64,000 bases of DNA from Lachnospiraceae bacterium Marseille-Q4251 (GTDB lineage Bacteria; Bacillota; Clostridia; Lachnospirales; Lachnospiraceae). Where the stretch lies: positions 62,001 through 126,000 of the forward strand of contig JAGTTO010000001.1 in the NCBI GenBank assembly GCA_018223435.1, written 5' to 3'. Below the pieces are notes generated by a model. It had not been told where the DNA came from and ran no database searches. It saw only the letters and a program-made list of their open reading frames with translations. A program made the translations under genes and the position numbers. Below are positions 1-7,456 of this stretch, piece after piece. The first letter of the stretch is position 1, and each line of letters begins with the position of its first letter.

Positions 1-269
1 GGGACTTTCAGGATCAGATTTTTTCCATTGGCACCGTGGCAGCGTTTCTTGCCGCCCTGTTCTCCAGGTTCCGCGGTAAATTTTGCACGGTGACGGTATT
101 CGGACAGATTGGTGAGACCTTCATCCACCTCGAAAATCACATCGCCGCCTTTTCCGCCGTCTCCGCCGTCAGGACCGCCGTTGGGCACGAAAAGCTCCCG
201 ACGGAAGCTCACATGACCGTCTCCGCCTTTTCCGGAGCGGATAAATATCTTTGCTCTGTCTGCAAACAT
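1..269 (-). CDS. obgE: GTPase Obg/CgtA, N-terminal part (runs off the window)
   Basis: Only the first 89 codons are present; the rest lies beyond the left edge. The visible part is the glycine-rich Obg fold, with the family pattern SGKGGDGHVSFRRE near residue 12 and repeated GGxGG turns. Obg is a ribosome-associated GTPase that takes part in 50S subunit assembly and the stress response. The ATG is preceded by GAAGGAGAA at good spacing. The gene follows rplU, prp and rpmA in the same direction, which is the usual Firmicutes order. The P-loop domain is not visible, but the family call is safe. Confidence 0.95.
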   Translation of the reverse strand, partial: MFADRAKIFIRSGKGGDGHVSFRRELFVPNGGPDGGDGGKGGDVIFEVDEGLTNLSEYRHRAKFTAEPGEQGGKKRCHGANGKNLILKV

Positions 270-339
270 GAAAATTCTCCTTCTATATAAAATGAGGCTC
301 CAAACCAAGAGATGATTTGAAGCCCTAAAGTGTCACTCA

Positions 340-624
340 TTATTCGGAAACAGGAACGATAGAAACCTGCTTCTTGTCTCTGCCTTTTCTCTCAAAACGA
401 ACAACGCCGTCAACCAGAGCGAACAGGGTGTCGTCACCGCCACGTCCAACGTTTACTCCCGGATGAATCTTGGTACCACGCTGTCTGTAAAGGATGTTAC
501 CAGCTTTTACAAACTGTCCGTCTGCTCTCTTGGCTCCTAATCTCTTGGACTCGGAATCTCTGCCGTTCTTAGTAGAACCAACACCTTTTTTATGAGCGAA
601 GATCTGAAGGTTCATTTTTAACAT
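340..624 (-). CDS. rpmA: 50S ribosomal protein L27, precursor form
   Basis: This 94-residue protein is ribosomal protein L27, a component of the large subunit whose N-terminus reaches the peptidyl-transferase centre. It carries the Firmicutes-type N-terminal extension ending NLQIFA, followed by HKKGVGS, the usual mature start. In this lineage the extension is removed by the cysteine protease Prp, which is encoded directly upstream. The ribosome binding site AGGAGGTG lies inside the last codons of prp, so the two genes are probably translationally coupled. The first ATG is preferred because it has the best spacing to that site. Confidence 0.97.
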   Translation of the reverse strand: MLKMNLQIFAHKKGVGSTKNGRDSESKRLGAKRADGQFVKAGNILYRQRGTKIHPGVNVGRGGDDTLFALVDGVVRFERKGRDKKQVSIVPVSE

Positions 625-629
625 AACCG

Positions 630-950
630 TTACACCTCCTTGGTTGCAATCTTTATATATTTCTTTCCATAACTCTCCTGGATGGACTCAAGCCCGAGGA
701 CCAGAGAATCCAGAAGCAGGGATGACTCCTTGGAGCATGTCCCTTCAAGTCTCAGTTCCAGATAACCTTCGTCCTGTCGGACGTCGGCTGCATCGTCGGT
801 CAGTTCGTCGATGGAATTGATCGCGTTCACTGTCAGAGCGGAAACTGCTGCACAGATGATATCGGATCCTTCCTCCGCATATCCCGCATGGCCGCTGCTT
901 CGAAAGCCGCGATACTGGTCCTGATGCTTAAAAACTGTAATTGTGATCAT
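630..950 (-). CDS. prp: Ribosomal-processing cysteine protease Prp
   Basis: The 106-residue product matches the Prp/YsxB family. It cuts the N-terminal extension from L27 so that the protein can function in the ribosome. The presumed catalytic pair is visible as His21 in SSGHAGYA and Cys33 in DIICAAVS, the spacing known for the family. The gene sits between rplU and rpmA, the standard place, and its stop codon is 5 nt from the rpmA start. Co-transcription from the rplU promoter is likely. Confidence 0.95.
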   Translation of the reverse strand: MITITVFKHQDQYRGFRSSGHAGYAEEGSDIICAAVSALTVNAINSIDELTDDAADVRQDEGYLELRLEGTCSKESSLLLDSLVLGLESIQESYGKKYIKIATKEV

Positions 951-955
951 AACAA

Positions 956-1261
956 TTAAGCGTTGATTTTCTCAATCTTAACCTGAGTGTACTGCTGTCT
1001 GTGGCCGTTCTTTTTGTGATAGCCAGATTTCCGTTTATATTTGTAAACGATAACCTTTTTTGCTTTAGCGTTCTTTACAACGCTGGCAGTTACGGTAGCA
1101 GCTGCTACGTCAGCACCGACTTTCAGACCCTCGTTGCTTACAGCAAGAACGTTATCAAAGGTAACGGTCTCTCCTGTTTCTGCACCCAGTTTCTCTACGT
1201 TAATGATATCGCCTTCGGCTACTTTGTACTGTTTACCACCTGTTGCAATAATTGCGTACAT
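956..1261 (-). CDS. rplU: 50S ribosomal protein L21
   Basis: This is ribosomal protein L21 of the large subunit, 101 residues, full length. The N-terminus [14 protein letters not shown] and the C-terminal lysine-rich region with [15 protein letters not shown] are family signatures; L21 binds 23S rRNA. It is the first gene of the rplU-prp-rpmA-obg operon. The start is set by AGGAGGTGCC just upstream of the ATG. A consensus promoter and a leader of about 75 nt precede it. Confidence 0.97.
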   Translation of the reverse strand: MYAIIATGGKQYKVAEGDIINVEKLGAETGETVTFDNVLAVSNEGLKVGADVAAATVTASVVKNAKAKKVIVYKYKRKSGYHKKNGHRQQYTQVKIEKINA

Positions 1262-1337
1262 ATGGCACCTCCTATTATCATTACTCGCCAGATATGGTGA
1301 CTGTCAGACAGTTCTTATACCTCTCTGTGCGGCATAC
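1262..1337 (-). promoter_or_regulatory. 5' leader of rplU, possible L21 leader RNA
   Basis: The transcript leader before rplU includes the short hairpin ACTGTC-TGACAGT and ends in AGGAGGTG. Firmicutes rplU genes often carry an autoregulatory L21 leader in this place. I cannot run a covariance search, so the assignment rests on position and the small hairpin only. Confidence 0.4.
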
Positions 1338-1343
1338 TTGCAT

Positions 1344-1372
1344 ATAATAGCATGAGTTTTTCGCTGTGTCAA
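1344..1372 (-). promoter_or_regulatory. Sigma-A promoter of the rplU operon
   Basis: The minus strand shows TTGACA, a 17-nt spacer and TATTAT, close to the ideal housekeeping promoter. The -35 box overlaps the stop codon of the RNase E/G gene upstream. Expected start of transcription is near position 1337. Confidence 0.85.
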
Positions 1373-2619
1373 GCATTTTCACTAAAATTCGTGGATTTAT
1401 TTTCTGCCGGGTTACGGGTCGCCAGAAACTGATCCAGCAGGGGCTTGCGAAGTTTTTTCCGGGTGACTTCCACAAGCTCCAGGGCCGTCATATCGACCAG
1501 CGTGGTCTTTATTGGATCCCGTTTCAGCCAGGACGCAAATTCCTCCATCAGAAGTTTTCGGTTTTCCGCTGCGTCCATATTGATGAAATCGACAACGATG
1601 ATGCCGGAAAGGTTCCGGAGCCGGATCTCCCGGGCGATCTCCCGGGCCGCTTCCAGATTGATCTTCAGGAAAGTATCCTGCTGATTTTTATTCCCGTCAA
1701 ATTTGCCGGTGTTTACATCGATGACCGTCAGCGCCTCCGTCGGCTGGATCACGAGATAAGCGCCGGATTTCATCCAGACCTTTTCCTTCAGGGCATTTTC
1801 CAGGGCTGTCTCCAGGCTGTGGAGCTTGATCAGCGGAAGCAGGGGATCCTCGTAGAAACGAAGCTTATCCAGATCTTCCCGCTGGTAATGCTCGAGATAA
1901 TGGTGGATTTTCTCGTGAAGACCGGGATCGTCGGTGATGATCTCGGTGAGTCCCGCTTTATAGGTGTCCCTCAGGCTGGAGAGCCAGGTCGTGGGATTGT
2001 TCTGATGAAGGAGGGTCAGCGGTTTGCGAAACTTCGCTTTTTCTGTCACTTCCTCATAGATGCCCGTCAGAAGCTTCAGCTCAGCCTGGAAAGTCGCCTC
2101 ATCGGCTTCCCGGGCGTTTGTCCGGACGATACAGCCAAAGCGGTCGCTGACAAAGGGCTTCAGCCACTCTCCCAGCTGTTGCTTTTCCTCCTTGGAAAGC
2201 TTGGAAGAAAAACCGATGCTCTTATTTTCCGTGGTGAGAACCACATAATTGCCGGTGAAATTCAGGTTGGATGTGACAGCCGGCGGTTTGGATTTCAGAT
2301 TTTCCCGGCAGACCTGCACCAGAAGCTCATCGCCGGCCTGAAGCTTCGGGGAGCTTCCTTTTTTGAGGAAAATCGGGTCTTTATTATCAGAAAGAGAATA
2401 ATAGCACTGAAGTCCGTCGCCAACCTCAATGAAGGCGGCGTGAATATTTTTTACAATATTATGTACGCGGCCGATGTAGATGTTGCCCAGAAGAGAATTG
2501 CGCTCCTCCTCATCCAGGTGGAGCTCCACGACCTTATCCCCCTCTTTCAGGGCGGTGAGGATTCGGCCGCGGCAGCGTACGATAAGCAGTTTTTTATCCA
2601 ATTTTCTCACCCAGTTCAT
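1369..2619 (-). CDS. Ribonuclease E/G family protein, short form
   Basis: The 416-residue protein belongs to the RNase E/G family, endonucleases acting on rRNA and mRNA. An S1-like RNA-binding segment lies near residues 35-110, and the two metal-binding aspartate motifs are visible as TVIDVNTGKF and IIVVDFINM. The protein ends soon after VTRKKLRKPLLDQF. The CPxC zinc-link and small domain that normally follow in RNase G (about 490 residues) are absent. The start overlaps the end of the preceding gene by 26 nt, so translation is probably coupled. Its place between a radical-SAM pair and rplU is common in Clostridia. Confidence 0.88.
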   Translation of the reverse strand: MNWVRKLDKKLLIVRCRGRILTALKEGDKVVELHLDEEERNSLLGNIYIGRVHNIVKNIHAAFIEVGDGLQCYYSLSDNKDPIFLKKGSSPKLQAGDELLVQVCRENLKSKPPAVTSNLNFTGNYVVLTTENKSIGFSSKLSKEEKQQLGEWLKPFVSDRFGCIVRTNAREADEATFQAELKLLTGIYEEVTEKAKFRKPLTLLHQNNPTTWLSSLRDTYKAGLTEIITDDPGLHEKIHHYLEHYQREDLDKLRFYEDPLLPLIKLHSLETALENALKEKVWMKSGAYLVIQPTEALTVIDVNTGKFDGNKNQQDTFLKINLEAAREIAREIRLRNLSGIIVVDFINMDAAENRKLLMEEFASWLKRDPIKTTLVDMTALELVEVTRKKLRKPLLDQFLATRNPAENKSTNFSENA

Positions 2620-3292
2620 TTAAGGAGACAAAGGTTCCGTCGGGGCCTGCCGCATAGAGATCGATCCGTGTGACCATCAGGGAGAAGGGTTCCAGAGAGA
2701 AGCCTGCATAGGAAGCAAAGGCCTCCATCATAAGCTCCGGTTTGATGTTCGCGGCGCTTCCGGAAGAAAGACGTACAAAAATGCTGTCTCCTTCCAGATG
2801 GCTCTCGTAGATCAGCGGGCGGATATCCAGCTCTGTCTCGCTTTTTTTCGTTTTCTTGATAATGGAAATGGAAGGCTGTTCCAGAAAAGCAGTGTAGAGC
2901 TTTTTCCAGTCCAGATCCGGCTCGTAGCCCTCCCGGAAACGGATCCGGTAATCGGCAGCGGCCACAAGCGCCATGGCGTTGCTGGCTTTTTCCTCGGGAA
3001 TCTGACGGAAATCGAGAATCCGCATGCCCTCGCTCATGACAGCGTCCAGGCGCCGTACGGCTTCCTCTGTGGAGAGGGGTTCTTTGATCTCGATATCCAT
3101 GTACTCGCCTTCGCTCTCGATGCCTACGCCCAACGGGGAGGCAAAGGACATGACCATGTGGGGGCTGAAGCCTTCGGTGAAGACGATGGGAATTTCAGCC
3201 CGCCGGATGGCTTTCTGGAAATATCGCATGATATCCAGATGACCGATGAATTTCATGGCTCCGTGTTTGGAAAATTTCACTCTAATCTTCAT
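2594..3292 (-). CDS. Radical-SAM-linked protein, DUF2344 (TIGR03936 type)
   Basis: This protein of about 232 residues matches the DUF2344 family, which is found next to, or fused to, a B12-domain radical SAM protein. It starts MKIRVKFSKHGAMKFIGHLD, a typical family N-terminus. The function is unknown; the constant neighbourhood with RNase E/G and L21 suggests a role in RNA or ribosome modification, which is inference. I prefer the ATG at 3292 over a GTG nine bases earlier because GGAGG stands 8 nt before it. The start overlaps the end of the radical SAM gene by 11 nt. Confidence 0.88.
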   Translation of the reverse strand: MKIRVKFSKHGAMKFIGHLDIMRYFQKAIRRAEIPIVFTEGFSPHMVMSFASPLGVGIESEGEYMDIEIKEPLSTEEAVRRLDAVMSEGMRILDFRQIPEEKASNAMALVAAADYRIRFREGYEPDLDWKKLYTAFLEQPSISIIKKTKKSETELDIRPLIYESHLEGDSIFVRLSSGSAANIKPELMMEAFASYAGFSLEPFSLMVTRIDLYAAGPDGTFVSLNELGEKIG

Positions 3293-5141
3293 AGCATACA
3301 CCTCCGCCGTAGGATCTTCCGCCGCAGCCTGAGCAGCCCTGGCGGCAGTTGGGTGTCACGATACCCTGTTTTGCTCTCTCCCATTCCCGTTCCAGGAATT
3401 TCCGGGTGACGCCGATATGGATGAAATCCCAGGGCAGGATCTCGTCGAAGGTGCGGGTACGGAAATTGTAGAAATCATAGGAGATTCCGGTCTCTTCCAT
3501 GGCTTTGAGCCAGATATCATAGTGGAAAGTCTCGCTCCAGGCGTCGTAGAGAGCGCCATTCTCATAGGCTTTCAGGATCGTCCGGCCGACTCTCCGGTCA
3601 CCCCGGGCCAGCAGACCTTCCAGCAGAGTCACATCGGCTTCGTGCCAGTTATATTTGATACTCTTCTTATTTAACTGATCTTTGATCGTGTGGTTGACCG
3701 TGTAGGCTTTTCCGAGGAACTCCTCATGGGTATTCATGGGAGCCCACTGGAACGGCGTGAAGGGCTTCGGAACGAAGAAGGAGGTGCTGACTGTGATCTG
3801 GCACTTTCCGTTTCGCTGGTCCTTCGGGATCTCATAATAATGCTCGGCGATTTTTTCCGCCAGATAGGCGATGCCCTTGATATCCTCATCTTCCTCGGTG
3901 GGAAGACCCAACATAAAGTAGAGTTTTACCTTATTCCAGCCGCCGGCAAAGGCTTCGCCGGAACCTCTCAGGATATCCTCCTCGGTGAGTCCCTTATTGA
4001 TGACGTTTCGCATCCGCTGGGAACCGGCCTCGGGAGCGAAGGTCAGGCTGCTTTTCTTGATATCCTGCACTTTGCTCATGACGTCCAGGGAAAAGGCGTC
4101 GATACGGAGAGACGGCAGGGAAATATTGATGCCCTGGCCTTCGCAGTGCTCGATGAGGAAATTTACGATGCCTGCCAGCTCGGAGTAATCGCTGGAGCTT
4201 AAGGAGCTTAAGGAAATCTCCTCATGGCCGGTATTTTTCAGCATGGTGATGGCATAATCCTTCAGCATGGAAAGATCGCGTTCTCTTAAAGGACGGTAGA
4301 GCATGCCTGCCTGGCAGAAACGGCAACCGCGGATACAGCCTCGCTGGATCTCCAGCACCACGCGGTCCTGGGTGGCCCGGATAAAGGGAACGACAGGGGC
4401 TTTTGGATAATAGGTGTCCGTCACATCCATGACGATCTGTTTTTCGATGACAGCGGGAATATCGGAACATACGGGGGCAAAGGACTCGATGGTGCCGTCC
4501 TCCTTATAAGTCACCTCATAAAGGGAGGGAACGTAAATCCCCGGAATTTTTGCCGCGTCATGGAGAAATTCTTTTCTGGAGAGGCTTTTTGCCTTGTACT
4601 CCTTATAAAGGTCCATCAGATGGAAATATTCGGTCTCACCTTCGCCAATATAAAAAATATCAAAGAAATCAGCCAGGGGCTCCGGGTTATAGGTGCAGGG
4701 GCCGCCGCCGATCACGATGGGGTCTTCCTCCGTACGCTCGGAAGCAAGCAGCGGAATGCCAGAGAGGTCCAGCACCTGAAGGATATTGGTGTAACACATC
4801 TCATACTGGATCGTAAAGCAGAGGAAGTCGAACTCCTTCACGGGATCCTGGGATTCCAGGGCGAAAAGGGGAATGTGTTTTTCTCTCATGACCTTGTCAA
4901 GATCGGTCCAGGGAGAATAAACGCGCTCACACCAGATATCGTCACGCTGGTTGAACATATCATAAAGAATCTGGATGCCTAAGTGGGACATACCGATCTC
5001 ATAGACATCCGGAAAACAAAAAGCAACGCGGATATCCACCTGCTCTTTGTCTTTCATCACCGAGTTTACCTCATTGCCGATATAGCGGGCTGGTTTCTCG
5101 ATGCTCAGTAAAATTTCATCGCTTAAAGCCAGTTTTCTCAT
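3282..5141 (-). CDS. Radical SAM protein with N-terminal B12-like domain (TIGR03960 type)
   Basis: This protein of 619 residues has an N-terminal segment resembling a cobalamin-binding domain (VAFCFPDVYEIGMSHLG) and a radical SAM core with the CxxxCxxC cluster motif in CIRGCRFCQAG. The C-terminus is rich in cysteine and glycine (CRQGCSGCGG). Such proteins cleave S-adenosylmethionine to a radical; the substrate of this family is not known. An open frame continues 57 codons upstream, but the ATG used here has AAAGGAA before it, matches the family start MRKLALSDEILL, and lies downstream of a good promoter. It pairs with the DUF2344 gene. Confidence 0.88.
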   Translation of the reverse strand: MRKLALSDEILLSIEKPARYIGNEVNSVMKDKEQVDIRVAFCFPDVYEIGMSHLGIQILYDMFNQRDDIWCERVYSPWTDLDKVMREKHIPLFALESQDPVKEFDFLCFTIQYEMCYTNILQVLDLSGIPLLASERTEEDPIVIGGGPCTYNPEPLADFFDIFYIGEGETEYFHLMDLYKEYKAKSLSRKEFLHDAAKIPGIYVPSLYEVTYKEDGTIESFAPVCSDIPAVIEKQIVMDVTDTYYPKAPVVPFIRATQDRVVLEIQRGCIRGCRFCQAGMLYRPLRERDLSMLKDYAITMLKNTGHEEISLSSLSSSDYSELAGIVNFLIEHCEGQGINISLPSLRIDAFSLDVMSKVQDIKKSSLTFAPEAGSQRMRNVINKGLTEEDILRGSGEAFAGGWNKVKLYFMLGLPTEEDEDIKGIAYLAEKIAEHYYEIPKDQRNGKCQITVSTSFFVPKPFTPFQWAPMNTHEEFLGKAYTVNHTIKDQLNKKSIKYNWHEADVTLLEGLLARGDRRVGRTILKAYENGALYDAWSETFHYDIWLKAMEETGISYDFYNFRTRTFDEILPWDFIHIGVTRKFLEREWERAKQGIVTPNCRQGCSGCGGRSYGGGVCYED

Positions 5142-5235
5142 GTTTTTCCTTTCGAAAATAAAATGATATGATCTCTTAAAAACAGGAATGCCTGGTGTAA
5201 AGGATTGGGTTAACCCTGAACACCATAACATTCCT

Positions 5236-5264
5236 ATTATATCCGGATTCTTAAGTAAGTTCAA
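5236..5264 (-). promoter_or_regulatory. Sigma-A promoter of the radical-SAM/DUF2344 unit
   Basis: TTGAAC, 17 nt and TATAAT are read on the minus strand. The leader to the ATG at 5141 would be about 90 nt. This supports the shorter start of the radical SAM gene, since the upstream extension would lie across the promoter. Confidence 0.75.
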
Positions 5265-5299
5265 GCAAATATTCATTTCCCGGGAAATGTGATTCCCAA

Positions 5300-5782
5300 T
5301 TACTCCATGCAACTGTTTTCGTGAAACAAAATCTGCGAAAAATAGCGGATTTTTCCATCATGGCCCCAGCAGATCATGCCTACGGCGTCTGCCATCTCCT
5401 GGGCGTCCACGCAGTAAGCGGACATGCAGGAGTGATGCTTGTAGGGACCGGCGCTCATGATGAGAAGGTCTGTCATTCCGGTGGCTTTCATCTGTTCGGC
5501 CAGTTGTTCTGTCAGCTGGTTATGGGAATGTTTCGCTTTCTTGTACTCAATTTCAGGAGTCTGAATAGTCTGAAGAACCAGCGTTTTTTCATATTTCAGG
5601 GCCTGGGCCATCATTTCTTCCACAGTGCCGCTCTCCGGGGGACAGGCCGGATTCAGGTTATAGTTCCCGCACTGATTTTCCTCGCAGAATTTCCGGTATT
5701 CCGGTTTGAAAACGAGGTCCTTCGTATTCATGATAGCTGCATCGGAAAAACCTAAATTTTTTGCTGCCTGGATAAGATCCAT
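5300..5782 (-). CDS. Predicted metal-binding protein, DUF2284 family
   Basis: The product of about 160 residues has the cysteine pattern of DUF2284 proteins, small predicted metal-binding proteins of anaerobes: CEENQCGNYNLNPACPP near residue 35, and further cysteines in HHSCMSAYCVDAQEM and MICWGHDG. The cysteines could bind an iron-sulfur cluster or zinc; no activity is established. The ATG at 5782 is chosen because AGAAGG stands before it and the family N-terminus MDLIQAAKNLGF begins there. A strong terminator lies directly upstream, so it is probably a single-gene unit. Confidence 0.8.
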   Translation of the reverse strand: MDLIQAAKNLGFSDAAIMNTKDLVFKPEYRKFCEENQCGNYNLNPACPPESGTVEEMMAQALKYEKTLVLQTIQTPEIEYKKAKHSHNQLTEQLAEQMKATGMTDLLIMSAGPYKHHSCMSAYCVDAQEMADAVGMICWGHDGKIRYFSQILFHENSCME

Positions 5783-5821
5783 AGATAAAACCTTCTTTCT
5801 GTATGTTAAGCTTGTGATGTA

Positions 5822-5870
5822 AAAAAGGGCGTGCAAAAAACAGCCTCATTTTTTACACGCCTTTCTTTTT
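5822..5870. terminator. Rho-independent terminator
   Basis: A hairpin pairs AAAAAAGGGCGTG-AAAAAA with TTTTTT-CACGCC-TTTCTTTTTT around a loop of about ten bases. On the minus strand it follows the small broken gene and separates it from the DUF2284 gene. T-runs on both sides allow action in both directions. Confidence 0.8.
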
Positions 5871-6015
5871 TAATCGCAGTGATACTGTTCTTTCTGGGCC
5901 TGGGTGAGCGTCAGGCCGCCTAGGAAATCTTTGCCGTTCTGGTACTGTTCTTCCATGGAGAGGAAGGGAACGGCATAGACGGTCTCGTCTCCGTCGTAGA
6001 TCACGACTCGTTCAT
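5870..6015 (-). pseudogene. Small gene broken by an apparent one-base deletion
   Basis: An ATG at 6015 has AAAGGAA at ideal spacing but meets a stop after four codons. If one base is added after ATGAACGA, the frame continues as M-N-E/D-VVIYDGDETVYAVPF and so on for about 48 residues to the stop at 5870. The unbroken downstream frame reads like protein (LSMEEQYQNGKDFLGGL, then a C-terminal HCD). I do not recognise the family. It could be a real frameshift, a sequencing error, or a shorter protein starting at GTG 6004 or ATG 5956. Confidence 0.45.
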
Positions 6016-6028
6016 ATCTGTTCCTTTC

Positions 6029-6235
6029 TCACTCCATCCAGCGTTTCAGCGTCCGGTACATTTTCGGACTTTTGTGCAGGTAGTCCGCTTCCCTCACAAA
6101 GCCCAGAAGGTTCCAGCCGGCAGGGTTTACCAGAGTGATCCGCTGCTCGCCGTTTTCCAGATGGGTTTTCATGATCTCTTCTGCTCTGGGGTTGATCCGG
6201 TATACCTGGCAGGTATGGCGGAACGGAAGCTCCAT
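6029..6235 (-). CDS. Hypothetical protein, 68 residues
   Basis: A small open frame encoding a basic protein beginning MELPFRHTCQVYRINP and ending RTLKRWME. It contains no membrane segment or motif I can name. It lies 39 nt downstream of the PatB-like gene and immediately upstream of the broken small gene, so all three may share one transcript. The ribosome binding site is poor, which lowers confidence. Codon choice and amino-acid make-up look like those of a real protein. Confidence 0.5.
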   Translation of the reverse strand: MELPFRHTCQVYRINPRAEEIMKTHLENGEQRITLVNPAGWNLLGFVREADYLHKSPKMYRTLKRWME

Positions 6236-6274
6236 CTGCAGGATTCCGCATGAGATTCTGTCTACCCTGCCGGC

Positions 6275-7441
6275 TTAAAACTTCTCATTCCAGGCAAGAA
6301 TACTTTTTTTCAGCCGGTTTATGCCGTCCTCCACCCGGGATTTCGGGCAGGCCAGGTTGATTCTTAAGAAACCGTAGCCCTGGCGGTATTCCTGCCCGTC
6401 AGAGACGTACAGGCCGCTGGTCTTCCGGATAAAATCACTGAAATCGGAAAGATCGCCTTTCAGGGCATTGCAGTCCACCCAGAGAAGGTAGGTAGCCTCG
6501 GCTTTTATGACATGAAGCATGGGAAGCTCTTTCTCGATAAAAGCTTCCGCATAATGGCGGTTCTCAAAGAGATAAGCCCGAAGCTCATCCAGCCACTCTC
6601 CGCCTTTTCCAAAGGCGGCAGCAGGGGCGATCGCTGCGAAAACGTTGGGCTCAGCTACCTCATCGGTATTGAGGCCGCGGTTTACCCGGTGACGGATCGT
6701 CGGATCGGGAACGATGACGGCTGCGGTCTGAAGGCCGGCCAGATTGAAGGCTTTGGTGGGGGCCACACAGGTGATGCTGTTTTTCCGGCAGTTCTCGGAG
6801 ACGGAGGCGAAAGGAACATAATCCTTCCCCGGCTCGGTGAGGTCGCAGTGAATCTCGTCGGAAAGCACCAGGACATGGTGTTTCACACAGAGGTCACCCA
6901 CCTTTTCCAGTGTCTCCTTGTCCCAGATCTTGCCCACAGGGTTGTGGGGGTTACAGAAGATCATAAGGGAGGTCTGGGGATCGGCAAGCTTCTCTTCCAG
7001 GTCCTCGAAATCAATGGAATAGGCACCGTTTTCGTATTTCAGCGGGCTTTCCAGGATGTTTCGTCCATTGTTGTAAATGGAATTAAAGAAAATATTGTAG
7101 ACCGGGGTGAGAACCACGACTTTTTCTGCCGCTGTGGTCATTTTCCGGACGATACTGGAGATGGCGGGAACCACGCCGGTGCAGAAAATCAGCCAGTCTC
7201 GCGGAATCTCGAAATTGTGGCGGATTTTCCACCAGTTCTGATAAGCCTCGTACCAGTCGTCTTCGATGAGGGTGTAGCCAAATACACCGTGAGCGGCTCT
7301 TTCGCGAATCGCTTCCTGCACTGCAGGAGCTGTCTCAAAATCCATATCCGCTACCCACATGGGAAGTTCCGCCGGGGTCACATCCCATTTCATGCTTCCG
7401 GTGCCCCGGCGGTCTGTCTCTTTATCAAAAATGCTCTGCAT
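6275..7441 (-). CDS. MalY/PatB-family PLP-dependent aminotransferase or cystathionine beta-lyase
   Basis: The 388-residue protein is a fold-type I pyridoxal-phosphate enzyme of the MalY/PatB group, which cleaves C-S bonds in cystathionine or cysteine and includes aminotransferases. The N-terminus MQSIFDKETDRRGTGSMKWD is typical of PatB. Visible motifs are FCNPHNPVGK, SDEIHCDLT and the lysine in CVAPTKAFNLAGLQ that should form the Schiff base. Length is normal (about 390). AGGAG precedes the ATG. Substrate cannot be decided from sequence; it is monocistronic or followed by the two small frames downstream. Confidence 0.9.
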   Translation of the reverse strand: MQSIFDKETDRRGTGSMKWDVTPAELPMWVADMDFETAPAVQEAIRERAAHGVFGYTLIEDDWYEAYQNWWKIRHNFEIPRDWLIFCTGVVPAISSIVRKMTTAAEKVVVLTPVYNIFFNSIYNNGRNILESPLKYENGAYSIDFEDLEEKLADPQTSLMIFCNPHNPVGKIWDKETLEKVGDLCVKHHVLVLSDEIHCDLTEPGKDYVPFASVSENCRKNSITCVAPTKAFNLAGLQTAAVIVPDPTIRHRVNRGLNTDEVAEPNVFAAIAPAAAFGKGGEWLDELRAYLFENRHYAEAFIEKELPMLHVIKAEATYLLWVDCNALKGDLSDFSDFIRKTSGLYVSDGQEYRQGYGFLRINLACPKSRVEDGINRLKKSILAWNEKF

Positions 7442-7456
7442 AGGTCTTCACTCCTT

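Noticed and set aside
1366..2673. A 435-codon plus-strand frame
   Set aside because: It is antisense to the RNase E/G gene and has no protein-like pattern or start signal.
5142..5312. 57-codon N-terminal extension of the radical SAM protein
   Set aside because: The extension lies across a good sigma-A promoter, has no family likeness, and the shorter start has its own ribosome site.
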